Below the pieces are notes generated by a model. The model searched no databases, was not told the DNA's origin, and saw nothing but the letters and a program-made list of their open reading frames with translations. A program made the position numbers and the translations under genes. Below, piece after piece: positions 1-8,295 of a stretch of DNA of 64,000 nt (its first letter is position 1; every line of letters starts with the position of its first letter). The DNA is from Siccirubricoccus sp. G192 (GTDB taxonomy: Bacteria; Pseudomonadota; Alphaproteobacteria; Acetobacterales; Acetobacteraceae), in NCBI RefSeq assembly GCF_019084075.1, contig NZ_JAHREN010000001.1, positions 3,863,501-3,927,500 of the forward strand, in the 5' to 3' direction.

Positions 1-54
1 GACCTCGCCTACACGGAGTCCCTCGCCATCGCCGTCGAACCGCTCTCCCGGTGA
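1..54 (+). CDS. C-terminal end of a small periplasmic protein (cut by window edge)
   Basis: Only the last 17 residues and the TGA stop lie in the window. They read DLAYTESLAIAVEPLSR and match the C-terminus of the gene at 8296-8860 (DLVYEEALAISIEPMG) closely enough to call the two paralogues. The better-preserved copy is a predicted lipoprotein with two repeated beta-rich units, function unknown. The reading frame is open to the window start. A hairpin follows directly after the stop. Confidence 0.6.
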   Translation, partial: DLAYTESLAIAVEPLSR

Positions 55-60
55 GCGCCT

Positions 61-87
61 GCCCCTGCGCCAGCCAGGCGCAGGGGC
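61..87 (+). terminator. Hairpin, probable terminator of the first gene
   Basis: An 11-bp perfect stem (gcccctgcgcc at 61-71 pairing with 77-87) closes a 5-base loop and begins six bases after the stop codon of the partial gene. There is no T-run after it, so it may be a non-canonical or Rho-assisted terminator. Confidence 0.5.
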
Positions 88-202
88 CCCGGCCGCCCGA
101 GGCCGCAGCTCGCCCGGCCGACACCACCTTGCCCTGCCGCAGTACCTTCCAAACTGGCGCACGCATGGACCGGCGCCATAGCCCAGCGTGCCGCGATCCG
201 CT

Positions 203-1150
203 CTAGCTGTCATTGCCAAGGAGGTTGTCCTTGGGGATCCGGCTGAGGGGCGGTTTGCCCTTGATGGCGGCGTGCGGCCTGGCGGTGTTGTAGCCGTGCA
301 GCCAGGGGTGCATGGCCTTGGTTCGATCGGCTGAGGTCTGGAAGGGCGTGGCGTAGGCCCATTCGCGGATGCTGGTCTGGATGAAGCGCTCGGCCTTGCC
401 GTTGGTCTTGGGCGTATAGGGCCGGGTGCGCTTGTGCTTCAGGGCGTGGCTGGCGATAGCCTTGGCGAAAGCGTGGCTTTTGTAGGCGGAGCCGTTGTCG
501 GTCATGACCCGCTGGACGGTGACGCCATGGGCGGTGAACCAGCCCAGGGCGGCATCGAGGAAGGCCACGGCGCTGTCCTTGCGCTCATCGGGCATCATGG
601 CGGTGAAGGCGAGGCGAGAGGCGTCGTCGATGGCGACGTGGAGGTATTCCCAGCCCTTGCCGCGACCATTGCTCTGGCCGGTGCGGTCGCCGGTGATGCG
701 GTGGCCAATGCCATCGATGCGGCCGAGCTTCTTGATATCGATGTGGATCAGTTCGCCGGGGTGCGCGCGCTCGTAGCGGATGACCTCGGGCTTGAGGTCG
801 AGCGCGGCCAGGCGGTTGAGGCCGAGGCGGCGGAGCGCGAGCCCGACCGTGGAACCAGGCAGGCCAAGCTGACGGGCGATGGCCGGGCCGGAGCGGCGCT
901 GGCGGCGCAGCGCCTCGATCTGGGCGGTGCGCTCGGCGCTCAGGCGGGGCGGGCTGGTGCTGGGGCGGGAGGAGCGGTCCCGCAGGCCAGCCTCGCCCTC
1001 GGCGGCATGCCGATCGCGCCATTTGCGGACGGTGCGCGGAGTAATGCCGAAACTGGCGGCCACCTGTGCCACGCTTTGGCCACCGCGCAGCCGGGCCACG
1101 ATGAGCATTCGACTATGCGGCGTCGCCCGGGCATTCTCATGCGCGTCCAT
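203..1150 (-). CDS. IS481-family transposase
   Basis: The protein has 315 residues when begun at the Met of MDAHENARATPHSR; an upstream in-frame Met at 1420 would lie outside the element and is rejected. The N-terminus is a helix-turn-helix (SVAQVAASFGITPRTVRKW), then a second winged-helix-like segment, then an rve/DDE integrase core. Visible catalytic-region motifs are HIDIKKLGRID (first Asp), VMTDNGSAYKSHAF (second Asp) and TPKTNGKAERFIQT (Glu). Length and order are normal for the family. The last codons run into the flanking CTAG. It is expected to act only on its own element. Confidence 0.9.
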   Translation of the reverse strand: MDAHENARATPHSRMLIVARLRGGQSVAQVAASFGITPRTVRKWRDRHAAEGEAGLRDRSSRPSTSPPRLSAERTAQIEALRRQRRSGPAIARQLGLPGSTVGLALRRLGLNRLAALDLKPEVIRYERAHPGELIHIDIKKLGRIDGIGHRITGDRTGQSNGRGKGWEYLHVAIDDASRLAFTAMMPDERKDSAVAFLDAALGWFTAHGVTVQRVMTDNGSAYKSHAFAKAIASHALKHKRTRPYTPKTNGKAERFIQTSIREWAYATPFQTSADRTKAMHPWLHGYNTARPHAAIKGKPPLSRIPKDNLLGNDS

Positions 1151-1236
1151 CCGGGGCTCCGGGCTGGGGGTTGCTGGCTTCGCAACCGCAGCTTCCCAGC
1201 CCAGCCCCGGAGGGACAACCTCCATAGCAACGACAG
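207..1236 (-). mobile_element. IS481-family insertion sequence, apparently intact
   Basis: The ends are inverted repeats beginning CTGTC (207-230 and 1213-1236, about 21 of 24 identical). Both sides are flanked by CTAG (203-206 and 1237-1240), the target motif typical of IS481-family elements and read here as the target duplication. One transposase gene fills the element on the minus strand. The transposase stop codon TAG is supplied by the left CTAG, so the gene closes only because of where the element landed. Confidence 0.85.
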
Positions 1237-2507
1237 CTAGGCTCGGCCCGTTTGCCTGGTTCCTGTGGCAATCGGGCCGCGACGTTGTGTGTCCTTCCGC
1301 GGGCAACGAAGGCGTTGAAGGCCTACGCTCGCGCCCGGCTACACCATCGTAAGCGCGGCGACGAGGCCCGTGTGGCTCGCGTTTGACGGTCAGCCGTTGT
1401 GGTTGGGCGCCCAGCACCACGGCATGAGCTCGTCGATGTGGCCGTTGGGCCAGCCGTTCACGAGGCGGGTCAGCACGTCAGTGAAGTAGCGCTGCGGGTC
1501 GACGCCGTTCAGCTTGCAGGTCTCGACCAGGGAGGCCACGGCCGCCCATCTTGCCCCGCCATCGTCGCCGGAGGCGAATAACGCGTTCTTTCGGCTGAGA
1601 CAGATCGGCCGAATGGCGCGTTCCACGGTGTTGTTGTCGAGCTCGATCCTGCCGTCATCCAGGAACCGCACCAAGCCGTCGCGATGGTTCAGCGCGTAGC
1701 GGATGGCCCCCGCGGTGGGGCTGCCGCCGGGCAGGCGTGCCAGTTGCTCCGAGAGCCAGGCGAACAGCGCCTCGACGAGGGGACGGCTCTGTTCCTGCCG
1801 GCCCACTCGACGGAGGTCAGGTGGCTTGCCGCGCAGCTCCGTCTCGACCGCGTAGAGGGCAGCGATGCGCTTCAACGTCTCCTGGGCGATCGGCGCGGTC
1901 TTGCCCCTCGCCAGTTCGATGAATTCCCGCCGCACATGGCTCCAGCAGAATGCCAGCGTGATGCCGCCATCCGCCGCGGCCAGCGTTTTGTACGCACCGT
2001 AGCCGTCGCATTGTAGGATGCCCTGGTAGCCGGCCAGCAGTGCTTTTGCATGCTCGGCGCCGCGGCCCGGCGCGTAGTGGAACACCACCGCCGGTGGATC
2101 GGTGCCGCCCCAGGGCCGGTTATCGCGGGCGATTGCCCAGGCATAGCCCTTCTTCGTCTGACCGCGCCCTGGGTCGAGGACCGGCATGGTGGTCTCGTCG
2201 GCGAACAGCCGCAACGAGCCGAGCAGGATCTCGCGCATCCGCCGGACCACGGGGACGATCTCCGTCGCACCCGTGCCGGCCCAGTCGGCGAGCACCTCGC
2301 GGCCGATCTCGATCCCCTGCCGCGCCAGGATCTGCGACTGGCGATAAAGCGGCAGGTGGTCGGCGTAGCGGGAGACCAGCACATGCGCGACCGTTGCCTC
2401 GGTCGGCATGCCCCCCTCAATCGTAAGCGGCCGTTTGAGGCCCGTCTTCCCGCGATGTGGGTGAATGTGCTGGGTCAGTCTGGAGCAGCAGGCTTCCGGG
2501 TGACGTT

Positions 2508-2930
2508 ATGGATAGCGTTAAGGACGACGCGAAGGGTGTCGGTTATCGGCGGGTCGAAGTTCTGACGGGGCCTGGCCGGCGGCGGAGTTGGTCTGACGAC
2601 GAGAAAGCGAGGATCGTCGCTGAGACGGCGGAGTCCGGCGCGAAGGTGACCGAGGTTGCCCGTCGTTGGCAGGTAAGCCCGCAGCAGGTCTTCGATTGGC
2701 GCCGGCAAGCGCGTCGTGCGCTGGCGGAGGCCACTGCGCCGGTGACACCGAGCTTCGTGCCGGTCGTCTCCGGACCACCGGCCCCAACTCTTGAAGCGGG
2801 GGGTGCAACGGTGCGCCAGGCGCCCTCGATCGAGTTGCAGCTGGCCGGCGTGGTGCTGCGCATTGCGCCTGACACCGATGAGGCTCTGCTGACGACGGTG
2901 CTGCGCGCGATCCGGGCCTCGGCGGCATGA
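2508..2930 (+). CDS. tnpA: IS66 accessory protein TnpA
   Basis: A 140-residue protein beginning MDSVKDDAKGVGYRRVEVL. It holds a transposase_8-like helix-turn-helix (WSDDEKARIVAETAESG ... VTEVARRWQVSPQQVFDWRR) typical of IS66 TnpA. The chosen start matches the equivalent start of the outer element's TnpA; a Met 17 codons upstream is possible. The stop overlaps the tnpB start (ATGA), the usual IS66 translational coupling. Confidence 0.88.
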   Translation: MDSVKDDAKGVGYRRVEVLTGPGRRRSWSDDEKARIVAETAESGAKVTEVARRWQVSPQQVFDWRRQARRALAEATAPVTPSFVPVVSGPPAPTLEAGGATVRQAPSIELQLAGVVLRIAPDTDEALLTTVLRAIRASAA

Positions 2931-3283
2931 TCGCGCTGCCGGCCGGTGTGCGGATCCTGCTGGCGAGCAAGCCGGTGGATTTCCGGAAGGGCGCCCACTC
3001 CCTGGCAGCGCTGGCAGCCGCGGAACTCGGCACCGATCCATTCTCGGGCGTGGTGCTGGTGTTCCGCTCGAAGCGATCCGACCGGGTGAAGATCCTGACC
3101 TGGGATGACAGCGGCCTGGTGCTGATCTGGAAGCAGCTGGAGGCAAACACCTTTCGCTGGCCGCCGATCGTGGATGGCACGCTGCGCCTGACCGCGGTCG
3201 AGTTCGCCGCGCTGTTCTCCGGGATCGATTGGCGACGCGTGCAGGCGACACGGGAGATTCCCAAACCGAGCGTGCCCGCATAG
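2927..3283 (+). CDS. tnpB: IS66 accessory protein TnpB
   Basis: A 118-residue protein of the IS66 Orf2 family. Hallmarks are ILLASKPVDFRKGAHSLAAL at the N-terminus and VLVFRSKRSDRVKILTWDDSG in the middle. It overlaps tnpA by four bases and ends 13 bases before tnpC. It is required with TnpA and TnpC for IS66 transposition in characterised elements; its biochemical role is not established. Confidence 0.92.
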   Translation: MIALPAGVRILLASKPVDFRKGAHSLAALAAAELGTDPFSGVVLVFRSKRSDRVKILTWDDSGLVLIWKQLEANTFRWPPIVDGTLRLTAVEFAALFSGIDWRRVQATREIPKPSVPA

Positions 3284-3296
3284 AATCGGCGGTACG

Positions 3297-4892
3297 ATGC
3301 GCGCCGCGGACAACGACACGCCGACACTGCCGGAGGATCCCGCAGCACTGCGCGCGCTGCTGGTCGAGACACGGGTGCTGGTCGACACGCTGACTGCCGA
3401 GCGCAACACGCTGTCATCCAGATGCGGCAGCGTGACCGCCGAACGCGACGCGCTGGTCGAGCGGAACGAGCGTCTCCGCCACCTGCTGCTGAAGCTGCAG
3501 CGCCGGCAGTTCGGGCGGAAGTCGGAGCAGCTGACCGACGAGCAACTGCAGTTCGCCTTCGAGGAGATCGAGGCGACGCTGGCCGAGAATGCCGCGGAGG
3601 CGGGCAAGCAGTCGCCGGCGACCCGCGAGCAGCAGAAGCAGCGCCGCCGGGCCGGCCGCGGCCGCCTGCCCGCGCACCTGCCGGAGATCGAGCAGGTGCT
3701 GGCGCCGGAGGCGACGACCTGCCCCTGCTGCCAGGGCCCGCTGGTCGAGATCGGCAGCGACACCGCCAGGCGGCTGGACGTGATCCCCGCCCAGTTCCGG
3801 GTCCTCGTGACCAGGCGCCCGAAGCTGGCCTGCAGGGCCTGTCCCGGCGTCGTGCTGCAGGCGCCAGCACCCGCCCGCCTGGTCGAGGGCGGCATGCCGA
3901 CCGAGGCGACGGTCGCGCATGTCCTGGTGTCGCGCTACGCGGATCACCTGCCCCTGTATCGGCAGGCGCAGATCCTGGCGCGCCAGGGGATCGAGATCGG
4001 CCGCGCGGTGCTTGCCGACTGGCTCGGCACGGCAGCCCGCGAGATCGCGCCCGTGGCGCGACGTATGCACGAGCTCCTGCAGACCTCGCCACGCCTGTTT
4101 GCGGACGAGACCACGATGCCGGTGCTCGACCCGGGGCGCGGTCAGACGAAGAAGGGCTATGCCTGGGCAATCGCCCGCGATGACCGGCCCTGGGGCGGCA
4201 CCGATCCACCGGCTGTCGTGTTCCACTACGCGCCAGGCCGCGGCGCCAAGCATCCGAAGGCGCTGCTGGCCGATTACCAGGGCATCCTGCAATGCGATGG
4301 CTACGCCGCCTACAAGACGCTGGCCGCGGCCAAGGAGGGCATCACCCTCGCGTTCTGCTGGTCGCATGTACGAAGGGGGTTCATCGAGCTGGCCAAGGGC
4401 AACACCGCGCCGATCGCCACCGAGACGCTGCAGCGCATCGCCGCGCTCTACGCCATCGAGGCCGAAATCCGCGGCAAGCCGCCGGAGACCCGGCAGGCCG
4501 TCCGCCGGGCAAAGACCAAGCCACTGGTCGATGCGCTGTTCGCCTGGTTCGAGGACCAGCTCGCGCGCCTGCCCGGCGGCAGCCCGACCGCCAAGGCGAT
4601 CCGCTATCCGCTGAACCACCGCGAGGGCCTGATCCAGTTCCTCGACGATGGCAGGATCGAGCTCGACACCAATGTGGTCGAGCGCGCCATCCGGCCCGTG
4701 TGCCTGAGCAGAAAGAACTCACTCTTTGCGTCCGGCGATGACGGCGGAACGCGGTGGTGCGCGGCAGCCTCGCTCGTCGAGACATGCAAACTGAATGGCG
4801 TCGACCCGCAGCGCTACTTCACCGACCTGCTTACCCGCCTGGTCAATGGCTGGCCCAACGACCGTATCGACGAGCTGATGCCCTGGTGCTAG
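3297..4892 (+). CDS. tnpC: IS66 transposase TnpC
   Basis: An intact 531-residue transposase. Roughly residues 20-90 form a leucine-rich helical region (ERNERLRHLLLKLQRRQFG), residues about 120-190 carry the zinc-finger pairs (CPCCQGPL, CRACPGVV), and the rest is the IS66 DDE core (LFADETTMPVLDPG, LQCDGYAAYK, CWSHVRRGF). It ends with the IS66 C-terminal helix (CKLNGVDPQRYFTDLLTRL). A probable DDE-type catalytic enzyme for this element, and perhaps able to act on the damaged host IS66. Confidence 0.93.
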   Translation: MRAADNDTPTLPEDPAALRALLVETRVLVDTLTAERNTLSSRCGSVTAERDALVERNERLRHLLLKLQRRQFGRKSEQLTDEQLQFAFEEIEATLAENAAEAGKQSPATREQQKQRRRAGRGRLPAHLPEIEQVLAPEATTCPCCQGPLVEIGSDTARRLDVIPAQFRVLVTRRPKLACRACPGVVLQAPAPARLVEGGMPTEATVAHVLVSRYADHLPLYRQAQILARQGIEIGRAVLADWLGTAAREIAPVARRMHELLQTSPRLFADETTMPVLDPGRGQTKKGYAWAIARDDRPWGGTDPPAVVFHYAPGRGAKHPKALLADYQGILQCDGYAAYKTLAAAKEGITLAFCWSHVRRGFIELAKGNTAPIATETLQRIAALYAIEAEIRGKPPETRQAVRRAKTKPLVDALFAWFEDQLARLPGGSPTAKAIRYPLNHREGLIQFLDDGRIELDTNVVERAIRPVCLSRKNSLFASGDDGGTRWCAAASLVETCKLNGVDPQRYFTDLLTRLVNGWPNDRIDELMPWC

Positions 4893-5538
4893 GCCGACTC
4901 GCAGGAGCCGCCCTCCTCAGCTGAGGGCGCCAAGGGTCCGTAGCCGCCGCTTACCCTCAATCAGGCGGGCCGGCGCGGGCTCCTGCATGACCACGCCGGG
5001 GCAGGCGCGACACGCCAGCTTCGGCCGCTTCGTCACGACGACGCGGAACTGGGCGGGGATCACGTCCAGCCGCCTGGCGGTGTCGCTGCCGATCTCGACC
5101 AGCGGGCCCTGGCAGCAGGGGCAGGTCGTCGCCTCCGGCGCCAGCACCTGCTCGACCCGTGGCAGATGCGCCGGCAGGCCGCCGCGGCCCTCGCGGCGAC
5201 GCTTGGTCTGGTTATCGCGCAGCGTCGGAGACCGCTTGCCCGCCTCGGCCGCGTTGCCAGCCAGCGTCGCCTCGATCTCCTCGAACGCGAACAGCAACTG
5301 CTCCTCCGGGAGACGCTCGGACTTCGTGCCGAACTGACGGCGCTTGAGCTTCAGCAGCAGGTGCTGCAGGCGCTCATTCTGGCTCGCCAGTGCATCACGC
5401 TCGGCGGTAATGCTCCCAAGCTCGGTGCTGAGCGTGTCGCACCTCGCCAGCGCCTCGATCAGCAGCGCGCGCAGCGTCGCAGCATCCTCCGGCAGGCTCG
5501 GCGTGTCGTCATCCGCGGCGCGCATCGTGCCGCCGATT

Positions 5539-5895
5539 CTATGCAGGGACGCTCGGCGTGGGAATCTCCCGCGTGGCCTGGACGCGTCGCCAATCAATGC
5601 CGTCGAACAGCGCGGCGAACTCCACCGGCGTCAGGCGGACCACGCCGTCCACGATCACCGGCCAGCGGAACGTGGAGGCCTCCAGTTGCTTCCAGACGAG
5701 GACCAGGCCGCTGCCGTCCCAAAGCAGGATCTTGATCCGGTCGGCGCGCCGCGACCGGAACACCAGCACCGCGCCCGTAAAGGGATCGGCGCCCAGCACC
5801 TCGACGGCGAGCGCGGCCAGGCTGTGCGCGCCCTTGCAGAAGTCGACCGGCTTGGTGGCCAGCAGGATCCGCGCCCCGGCGGGCGGCGCGATCAT
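5539..5895 (-). CDS. tnpB: TnpB of the outer IS66
   Basis: 118 residues, IS66 Orf2 family (ILLATKPVDFCKGAHSLAAL, VLVFRSRRADRIKILLWDGSG). It overlaps the upstream tnpA by four bases (ATGA) and lies 13 bases before the split tnpC. The frame is undamaged. Confidence 0.9.
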   Translation of the reverse strand: MIAPPAGARILLATKPVDFCKGAHSLAALAVEVLGADPFTGAVLVFRSRRADRIKILLWDGSGLVLVWKQLEASTFRWPVIVDGVVRLTPVEFAALFDGIDWRRVQATREIPTPSVPA

Positions 5896-6296
5896 GCCGC
5901 TGACGCTCGAATGGCCCGCAACACCGCCGTCAGCAGGTCGACGTCAGTGCCGGGCGTGACGCGCAGAACCGCGCCGGCCACCCCCACCTCGATTGATGGT
6001 GGCGCAGGCAATGGCAGAGCCGCCTCGGGCGCACGCACCGGCGTCTCCGCCACGACCGGCACGAAGCTCAGCGGCGCCACCGCCGCGCGCCGCATCTCCC
6101 GACGCCACGTGAACACCTGCTGCGAACTGACCTGCCAGCGTCGCGCCACATCGGCCACCACCGTGCCCGGCCGCAGCGTCTCCGCCACGATCCGCGCCTT
6201 GTCGTCCTCAGACCACTTCCGCCGTCGGCCAGGCCCGGTCAGAACCTCTACACGCCGATAGCCGCCGTCCTTCGCGCCATCGTTAATGTCGACCAT
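5892..6296 (-). CDS. tnpA: TnpA of the outer IS66
   Basis: 134 residues from MVDINDGAKDGGYRRVEVL, with the same helix-turn-helix region as the inner element (DDKARIVAETLRPG, VARRWQVSSQQVFTWRRE). The N- and C-terminal tips differ from the inner copy, consistent with sister elements. Confidence 0.87.
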   Translation of the reverse strand: MVDINDGAKDGGYRRVEVLTGPGRRRKWSEDDKARIVAETLRPGTVVADVARRWQVSSQQVFTWRREMRRAAVAPLSFVPVVAETPVRAPEAALPLPAPPSIEVGVAGAVLRVTPGTDVDLLTAVLRAIRASAA

Positions 6297-6499
6297 AATG
6301 TCGGCCCGAAGCTCCATGCTCCACGCCGAACCAGCACATCTACCCACCCCGCAGGAAGACGGGCCTCGACGCCGCGCTTACACACCATCGGTGCCACTCC
6401 CCTGGCATCGCCGCCGCGCACAGGCCCGACCTGCCTGCTCATGGCTGCGTTCCCGCACAGCGAAAAGGAGCGCTCCCTCGGGAGCACGAAGGCGCGCAT

Positions 6500-6661
6500 A
6501 TGTCTGATACCCAGGGCAATCGGGTGAGTTTGTTACGCGGTGCCGCGGAGGAGTTGCTGGAGGTAGTCGGTGCTCCGAGCCCGGCCGCCCTGACGCCACT
6601 GCGGAGCGGCTGCTTGCGCTTGGGCGAGCGACAACGAGAACCGGGATCGTACCCGCCCTGA
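6500..6661 (+). CDS. Possible small ORF, unknown
   Basis: A 53-codon frame beginning MSDTQGNRVSLLRGAAEELL, with purine-rich sequence (gggagcacgaagg) just before the ATG. It ends in an arginine-rich tail and resembles nothing I recognise. It may be a chance frame or a remnant next to the IS66 insertion. The rest of 6390-6896 shows no convincing gene. Confidence 0.2.
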   Translation: MSDTQGNRVSLLRGAAEELLEVVGAPSPAALTPLRSGCLRLGERQREPGSYPP

Positions 6662-6896
6662 GCTCTGGGCCTTCGGTCCGGCTCAATCCTGCGGACGGGC
6701 GGGCGGCGGCAAGGCGGCGGCTGCCAGCGCCGCGCGTAAGACACGCATTCTCGCCTCCATTCTGGGGGCGGGCAGCCCTACCGACCTTCGCCCGCTGTTC
6801 CGGAAAAAAAGCCATCGGCTGTTGTTGGGCGGCGCCGCCCTGCGTTGCGGGCCACCTCGTAAGCCAATCCCGAAGACAGCCTCTGAAGACAGCCTC

Positions 6897-7364
6897 TCAG
6901 GTACGGTCGGCGGTGAAGGCGTAGTAGCAGAGGAGGCCGTAGATCTGGCCGCTCATGCGTACGCCCACCACGCGGCCTTCCATTGTGGCGTTGGTCCGGC
7001 TGCTCATCCCTACGATCGTGCCGTCGGGCCGGATGGTCGCGTCATACACGACGGTGGTGCTGTCCCGCAGCGTGGAGGCGGCTGTCGCCACCCTCGGGTG
7101 GGGCTGGACGATGGAGAACCTGTTGTCCCGGACCTCGACCACGAAGCGCGGGTCCGTTTCGCAGTCGCGGCGGTTCATCCCCCCGCTGGCCCCTGTGACC
7201 TCCAAGTGCCCCTCGTAGAACCCGTCGAAGGAGGGTGTCGCCGCCGGCATGGGTGCCGCGGGCCGAGAGGCGGGGCCGGCGCAACTCGACGCCAGGATCA
7301 CGATCGCCACGCAGAGAGCGGCGTGTCCGATGGCCGGCGTGCCGGCCCTGCCCGATGCGCGCAT
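6897..7364 (-). CDS. Putative lipoprotein, unknown function
   Basis: 155 residues from MRASGRAGTPAIGHA. The N-terminus is a lipoprotein signal: basic n-region, a hydrophobic stretch (AALCVAIVILASS) and a lipobox LASSC. The mature part (FDGFYEGHLEVTGASGG ... ATIRPDGTIVGMSS) looks like a small beta-rich domain with a cysteine pair. The earlier Met at 7490 would add 42 residues before the signal and is unlikely. It is probably anchored on the periplasmic side. Its neighbour at 7477-7758, in the same orientation, is another small lipoprotein. Confidence 0.6.
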   Translation of the reverse strand: MRASGRAGTPAIGHAALCVAIVILASSCAGPASRPAAPMPAATPSFDGFYEGHLEVTGASGGMNRRDCETDPRFVVEVRDNRFSIVQPHPRVATAASTLRDSTTVVYDATIRPDGTIVGMSSRTNATMEGRVVGVRMSGQIYGLLCYYAFTADRT

Positions 7365-7476
7365 CGCTGTGCTCCGATCCTCAGGAAGGTGTTGCTCGAC
7401 GTGGGGCGTCCGGAGCAGGGGAATCGCGTCGCGCGCGGTTCCAGCCGCGTTCCTGGGGGAGGCCCGGTCCATCTCC

Positions 7477-7758
7477 CTATCCCCCGCCATGGGTGCTGTC
7501 CGGGGCGCTGGTGAGCCGTGCCGCTTCGCGGGCCGGAGGTGGCGCGGTGAGCGCCGGCCCTTCGCCCACCAGCGCCAACGCGAGGATCGCCCCTAGCTCT
7601 GGCACGTAGGAGGGAGGCAGGATCGGGCCGGTGACGCCCGGGGGCAGGGGCGCCATGGCGCGGGGAGTGTCGGCCAGCGGGAGCCCGGCGAAGCTGCACG
7701 CCGTGCACAGGATGGCCACCACGCCGGTAACGAGAACTCCGCGGGCGACGCTGGCCAT
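7477..7758 (-). CDS. Small proline-rich lipoprotein
   Basis: 93 residues from MASVARGVLVTGVVAILCTAC. The hydrophobic segment followed by CTAC is a lipoprotein signal with Cys near residue 20. The mature part is short and rich in Pro/Ala with the motif PPGVTGPILPPSYVPELG. A related sequence occurs at 39209-39421 (CTACSLVG ... PPPASYVPGP), so this is a small local family. Function unknown. Confidence 0.5.
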   Translation of the reverse strand: MASVARGVLVTGVVAILCTACSFAGLPLADTPRAMAPLPPGVTGPILPPSYVPELGAILALALVGEGPALTAPPPAREAARLTSAPDSTHGGG

Positions 7759-8295
7759 TGTCGTGCCGTACGAAGTCGCCGGTGGCGAGCCGCCGTTGCG
7801 AGGGCAAGCGGGCGATCCTGCTGAGGGCATGCCGCCTTCCCTGCCCCCCCGGAGTCGGGATCACCTCGTGGCCGTCATGCATCGGCTTGCTCTGCCCTCT
7901 GTCCCGGAACGGAGCCCCGGACCCCATCGCCGGCGGCCGCAAGGACTTTGGACGATCCCGGCGTCGTCCTGGGTAAAATTGCTGTCCATTTTCTGCGATC
8001 CGCGTACCGCCCACTCCGCGCCGTTCCCGAAGGCGAGGGTGGACGAGGCTCCTCCACCTTGCGCGCGCCGTTCCGCGGCAAAGTTCAGGCGGGACCAGGA
8101 CATCATCCTGGGGCGCGTCACCGCGCCTCGGCCAGGGCCGACTGCCTTGTATCTCCCAGTTGCCTGTCGGCGGCGAGCCGGCGAGGCCGGTCGCCTGTGG
8201 GTGCCGCGCAGGGTCGGTCCGCGTGGAGTGGGGCCGATGCAGCCTTCCGTCCGTCCTCGATTCTGCCTCGTCAGCGACCGAGCCCGGCGGCAGCC
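7759..8295. other. Intergenic stretch without a supported gene
   Basis: Only short, unremarkable frames occur here, for example a minus-strand frame at 7861-8121 with no signal peptide and no recognisable domain. No repeats or strong hairpins were seen. Confidence 0.4.

Larger units (their letters stand above)
2423..4954 (+). mobile_element. Inner IS66-family element, complete
   Basis: The element lies opposite in orientation to its host IS66. The inverted repeats start GTAAGCGGC at both ends (2423 onward, and ending at 4954). The 8-bp target duplication cctcaatc is perfect at 2415-2422 and 4955-4962. It carries tnpA, tnpB and tnpC, all open. The tnpC product is clearly related to that of the outer element, but its inverted repeats differ, so it is a sister IS66 and not a second copy of the same one. 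Confidence 0.95.
1390..5525 (-). pseudogene. tnpC: IS66 transposase TnpC split by a nested IS66
   Basis: The N-terminal half (5525 down to 4955) has the leucine-rich coiled-coil and the four-cysteine zinc motif (CPCCQGPL ... ACRAC). The C-terminal half (2414 down to 1390) has the DDE-containing IS66 core (LFADETTMPVLDPG, QCDGYGAYK, DNNTVERAIRP). The break falls at LIEG/GMPTE exactly where the inner IS66 entered. Joining 4955 to 2414, thereby dropping the insert and one 8-bp duplication, restores an uninterrupted frame of 531 codons, the same length as the intact TnpC of the inner element. The gene was therefore functional until a recent insertion. Confidence 0.92.
1349..6381 (-). mobile_element. 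Outer IS66-family element, interrupted by a second IS66
   Basis: The ends are inverted repeats starting GTAAGCGCGGCG (1349-1370 and 6360-6381, 21 of 22 identical). They are flanked by a perfect 8-bp target duplication, acaccatc, at 1341-1348 and 6382-6389. Eight bases is the normal IS66 duplication. The element carries tnpA, tnpB and tnpC on the minus strand in the standard IS66 order. Its tnpC is split by another IS66 at 2423-4954. Without the insert and one copy of the inner duplication, the element would be about 2.49 kb, a normal IS66 size. Confidence 0.95.

Noticed and set aside
434..1240. Plus-strand 268-residue frame across the IS481 element
   Set aside because: It is antisense to a transposase with clear HTH and DDE motifs; the plus-strand product is low-complexity Gly/Ala/Glu without any domain.
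7861..8121. 86-residue minus-strand frame
   Set aside because: No signal, domain or ribosome site, and its composition is typical of chance frames in this GC-rich DNA.
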